The notes under the pieces are model-generated. The model was given only the letters and a program-made list of their open reading frames with translations. It was not told where the DNA came from and searched no databases. Below, piece by piece: positions 61,174 through 64,000 of a stretch of DNA of 64,000 bases. The position numbers and the translations under genes are program-made. Within the stretch, counting starts at the first letter, position 1; every line of letters begins with the position of its first letter. This stretch comes from Leptospira abararensis (GTDB lineage Bacteria > Spirochaetota > Leptospiria > Leptospirales > Leptospiraceae), in assembly GCF_016918735.1 (NCBI RefSeq), contig NZ_JAFFPR010000037.1, positions 1-64,000 of the forward strand, in the 5' to 3' direction.

Positions 61174-61923
61174 ATGAGAAAGAAGATCATTGCTGGAAAC
61201 TGGAAGATGAACCTGACTTTGGCGGAAGCCATTACCATCACCAAAGGATTGGTAGCTACAAGCGAAACCTCAGCTCATGAAGTGATGATTTTTCCAAGTG
61301 CTCTCCACTTGGAATCTGTGGCTTCGATTGCCAAAGGATCCAAACTGATTGTTGGAGCACAAAATGCCTACCAATCGGGACTCACGGCAATGACCGGGGA
61401 AATTTCTCCCGTGCAACTTGCGGAACTTGGAATCGTTACCGTTCTTGTGGGTCACTCCGAAAGACGCCAATTCCTCGGGGAAACTTCCGAGTTTGATAAC
61501 CAAAAGATTTCTCACTTTTTAAAAGCGGGACTTCGCGTGGTGTACTGCGTGGGAGAAACCTGGGCAGAACGAGAAAAAGGAAATACATTTACTGTCTTAG
61601 AAGACCAAATCAAAAAAGGACTCAAAGACATTACAAGTGACCTCTTCGTTAATCTTGTGATTGCTTATGAGCCTGTTTGGGCCATAGGAACAGGAAAGGT
61701 GGCAACACCTGTAGAAGCAGAAGAAGCACATGCCTTTATCCGAAAGGAAATTGGTAATTTATTTGTAGGTGCCAGTGCGATCGCTGAGAAAATTCAAATT
61801 CTCTATGGTGGTTCGGTAAAACCGGACAATATCAAAGATCTACTCACCAAACCAAACATAGACGGTGGCCTCGTGGGAGGAGCCAGTCAAAAATTAGATT
61901 CATTTTTAGGACTTTTGAAATAA
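61174..61923 (+). CDS. tpiA: Triosephosphate isomerase
   Basis: A 249-residue TIM barrel that interconverts dihydroxyacetone phosphate and glyceraldehyde 3-phosphate. The catalytic residues are in place: Asn9 and Lys11 (AGNWKMN), His94 (VGHSERR) and Glu166 (AYEPVWAIGTG), with the loop-6 lid directly after and the phosphate-binding GGSV and GGLVGGAS stretches near the end. It follows pgk by one base and precedes secG by nine. Confidence 0.98.
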   Translation: MRKKIIAGNWKMNLTLAEAITITKGLVATSETSAHEVMIFPSALHLESVASIAKGSKLIVGAQNAYQSGLTAMTGEISPVQLAELGIVTVLVGHSERRQFLGETSEFDNQKISHFLKAGLRVVYCVGETWAEREKGNTFTVLEDQIKKGLKDITSDLFVNLVIAYEPVWAIGTGKVATPVEAEEAHAFIRKEIGNLFVGASAIAEKIQILYGGSVKPDNIKDLLTKPNIDGGLVGGASQKLDSFLGLLK

Positions 61924-61932
61924 GGAAACATT

Positions 61933-62265
61933 ATGGGATTTTTTGCAGGAACCATCCTCACACTTTTTATTCTACTTTCACTCTTTCTCATCCTTCTTGT
62001 CATGATCCAAACTGGAAAAGGCGGAAGCGCAGGAATGTTAGGTGGATCAACCGCGAGTCAATCAGTATTTGGAGCATCCACTGCTGATGTGATGACAAAA
62101 ACCACAAGAGTGGCAGCGATTCTTTTTATCGTTCTCTCTTTGGCACTTTCTTTTGTATTCGCTAAAAAAGACGAAGTTTTAGTTCCCGATCTAGAACCAA
62201 GTTTAGAAGCCCCGGTAGAAACTGATGGAACACCTTCCGAAGTACCGGCTCCTACTACTCCTTAA
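61933..62265 (+). CDS. secG: Preprotein translocase subunit SecG
   Basis: A 110-residue accessory subunit of the SecYEG channel. Two membrane helices (about 3-25 and 53-73) flank the conserved loop with [24 protein letters not shown]. The C-terminal tail is acidic and rich in Pro and Glu ([13 protein letters not shown]), longer than in many SecG. Its position after tpiA is common in bacteria. Its last 41 bp overlap the start of the next gene in another frame. Confidence 0.94.
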   Translation: MGFFAGTILTLFILLSLFLILLVMIQTGKGGSAGMLGGSTASQSVFGASTADVMTKTTRVAAILFIVLSLALSFVFAKKDEVLVPDLEPSLEAPVETDGTPSEVPAPTTP

Positions 62266-62893
62266 TTTATTCTTCTTTAGTGTCGGTCTCCTCTCAGAGA
62301 CTGGCATTTCCGAAAAAGAAAATAGATTAGATAAGGAAATCCTTAGCCTTTACCGAGAAATCGCTAAAGCTAGGGAGCTTCTTACCTACGAACACCTCAC
62401 TTCTTTACCTGCCAACACAACCATAAGTTTTATTGGAACCTATCCCAACAGAACCGGGATTCGGATTCGTAAGTATAAAGTAGATCCAGACCCACAAAAC
62501 AAAAATCGAATCAAACATTCGGAAGAAAAATCCATCCTTCTAGAATTTAATGGATCCGTTCTTTCTAAAGTGGAAGTATCGGTGATTACAGAAGATACAG
62601 AGATCGAACAAAAAACAAAAACCAAAATTTCAGATACATCCCCCTTGGACACATCACTCAATGATATGGTGATTAGTTTTTCTGGCATTGATGGATCAGA
62701 TAGTTTTCCCCTCTCCTCCCTCCGTAATGATGAAATCAAAGGAGAACGTAATGATTTCAAAAAAGATTTTTATATTAAATTTCTTTTAGACTTTCATAGC
62801 CAACTTGCCTCTATCTCCGCCTTACAAAAAACTGGTGGTAATAAAAGCCAAAAATCCATGTTCAAACAATTGAACCAGTCTTTAGGGTATTGA
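62225..62893 (+). CDS. Exported protein of unknown function
   Basis: A 222-residue protein starting at ATG 62225 inside the end of secG. The first 25 residues form a signal peptide (basic HLPKYR, hydrophobic [15 protein letters not shown]), and the start cannot be moved downstream without losing it, so the 41-bp overlap is probably real. The mature part is charged: a helical region ([22 protein letters not shown]), then a beta-rich stretch and a lysine-rich tail. No domain is recognised. The stop TGA is followed two bases later by the TTG start of the next gene. It is probably periplasmic or at the surface. Confidence 0.72.
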   Translation: MEHLPKYRLLLLLNLFFFSVGLLSETGISEKENRLDKEILSLYREIAKARELLTYEHLTSLPANTTISFIGTYPNRTGIRIRKYKVDPDPQNKNRIKHSEEKSILLEFNGSVLSKVEVSVITEDTEIEQKTKTKISDTSPLDTSLNDMVISFSGIDGSDSFPLSSLRNDEIKGERNDFKKDFYIKFLLDFHSQLASISALQKTGGNKSQKSMFKQLNQSLGY

Positions 62894-62895
62894 TT

Positions 62896-64000
62896 TTGCC
62901 TGAGAACTCTCAAAATAGCGACTCTGCATCCGTTGAGAAAGTTGCGGAAAAAGCACGCGAACTAGAAGCCATTTATGATGTGGTGCAGGACCCACTAGTT
63001 CTCATTGATTCGGATTTTAATATCCAAAGGGCCAATTTGGCTACCATCCTATTTGCCAAAAACAATAAATACGACGAACTTCTTGATCGTAAATGTTATG
63101 AAGTTTTGTACCAACGAAGTGACATCTGCCCCTATTGCCCGAAAATCAACGTCAAACCAAAAGATAAAAACCAAACCTATTCCACTCCCATCACTCGGGA
63201 GATTTTCTTTCGATCGGAAGATAAAAAACAAACTCTACTCCTTGAATTTTACCCCTACCCCAAACAAGAAGACCTATTTTGGATGGTGGAAAAAATCTCC
63301 GATGTTACCAAACAAAGGGACAAAGAAGAAGAGTCATTTCGGATGCGTAACCTTGCCTCTCTTGGAATTTTAATTTCCGGAATTGCCCATGAGCTAAATA
63401 ATCCATTAACAGGAATTAGTCTAACATTACAAAATCTAAAGGCCAATTGGCAAAACCAACCACCGGAACAAATTGAAAAACGATTGGATATGATTAAAAA
63501 TGATATTTCGAGAGCTGCGATCATCGTCTCCGATATCATCTCTTTTGCAAAAACAGATAAAGTAAAAGTAACTCTCGGAGATATTGTTGAAACGATCAAC
63601 CGTGCCAAAGATACAGTAATCCGTCTTTATCCCCATTTGAGTAAAAACATTGTTTGGCGAATCTCCTGCGATTATGAATACCAATTTCCTTTTCACCCAG
63701 GGAAGATGGAACGTTTGTTTATGAATTTATTTCGTAACTCACTTCAAGCCTTTGACTATAGGCCGGGAGAGATTTCGATTGAACTTCGAAAAACAAAAAA
63801 CTGGCTCCATATCATTGTGGAAGACAATGCGGGTGGGATTCCTGATGCAATCATACAAAAGATATTTGATCCCTTTTTTACGAGTAATAAATCGGGAACA
63901 GGAACAGGGCTTGGACTCTCGATCTGTCACTCCATTGTCAAAGAACATGATGGTAATATCTCAGTGAAATCGGTAGAACAAAAAACTCGTTTCACCATTT
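62896..64000 (+). CDS. PAS sensor histidine kinase, 3' end cut by window edge
   Basis: About 368 residues are visible from TTG 62896, which has TTAGGG eight bases before it; TTG 62890 would be too close to it. A PAS domain (about 25-135) carries [20 protein letters not shown] and a cysteine pair DICPYCP that could bind metal or cofactor. The DHp histidine is in [10 protein letters not shown], and this kinase has a normal-length DHp region. The ATPase domain shows [25 protein letters not shown] and GTGLGLS, almost complete at the edge. It is cytosolic, with no membrane helix, and is transcribed behind the exported-protein gene. Confidence 0.88.
   Translation, partial: MPENSQNSDSASVEKVAEKARELEAIYDVVQDPLVLIDSDFNIQRANLATILFAKNNKYDELLDRKCYEVLYQRSDICPYCPKINVKPKDKNQTYSTPITREIFFRSEDKKQTLLLEFYPYPKQEDLFWMVEKISDVTKQRDKEEESFRMRNLASLGILISGIAHELNNPLTGISLTLQNLKANWQNQPPEQIEKRLDMIKNDISRAAIIVSDIISFAKTDKVKVTLGDIVETINRAKDTVIRLYPHLSKNIVWRISCDYEYQFPFHPGKMERLFMNLFRNSLQAFDYRPGEISIELRKTKNWLHIIVEDNAGGIPDAIIQKIFDPFFTSNKSGTGTGLGLSICHSIVKEHDGNISVKSVEQKTRFTI

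Overview
The window reads as chromosomal DNA of a spirochaete of the genus Leptospira. This is an inference from gene content and style: moderate-to-low GC, many TTG/GTG starts, loose spirochaetal lipoboxes, DUF1566 and FecR/OmpL47-type envelope proteins, an LpxI-LpxB lipid A pair, a gap-pgk-tpiA-secG order, and many PAS/GAF histidine kinases. I cannot fix the species.

Region 1 (1-8.2 kb, all minus strand) is one end of an O-antigen/surface polysaccharide locus. Read 5' to 3' it has an EPS-type MarR regulator, GDP-fucose synthase (fcl), a SerA-like dehydrogenase, the Wzm/Wzt export pair, and a nonulosonate cassette (legB, legC, neuD, neuB) that runs off the left edge. The genes are packed or overlapping, so they probably form one transcript. 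The 324-bp gap to the next gene (8180-8503) holds two copies of a GTTCA-N5-TGAAC palindrome and a start-less coding remnant, and may be the locus boundary.

Region 2 (8.5-26.3 kb) is mixed. It holds an acyltransferase, a small lipoprotein, an RNA methylase, 2,4-dienoyl-CoA reductase, a receiver protein tail-to-tail with a large PAS kinase, an SDR, a SpoIIE phosphatase, a run of secreted lipoproteins and putative metallopeptidases (19.1-24.3 kb), and another PAS kinase.

Region 3 (26.5-43.9 kb) carries sucCD, a TolC-like protein, an SH3 protein, an FmdB zinc ribbon, lpxI-lpxB, a minus-strand operon (UvrD-like helicase, TPR lipoprotein, AsmA-like protein, lipoprotein), a GST, a Nudix hydrolase, a LysM-FecR protein with an OmpL47-like partner, an MFS exporter and a 61-aa protein.

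Region 4 (43.9-58.8 kb) has two compact envelope operons. One (minus) encodes a lamin-tail lipoprotein, a probable outer-membrane protein and a PLD-type lipoprotein. The other (plus) has five overlapping genes: a chemoreceptor, a signal-peptidase-like protein lacking both catalytic residues, DUF2157, DUF4401 and GDYXXLXY proteins. uvrC lies between them, and a GAF kinase closes the region.

Region 5 (58.9-64 kb) is the glycolytic operon gap-pgk-tpiA followed by secG, an exported protein and a histidine kinase cut by the right edge. I found no rRNA, tRNA, CRISPR array, insertion sequence or phage gene. The strongest candidates for something new are the chemoreceptor/dead-signal-peptidase/DUF operon, the two histidine kinases with an extra module inside the DHp domain, and the secreted metallopeptidase/lipoprotein patch.
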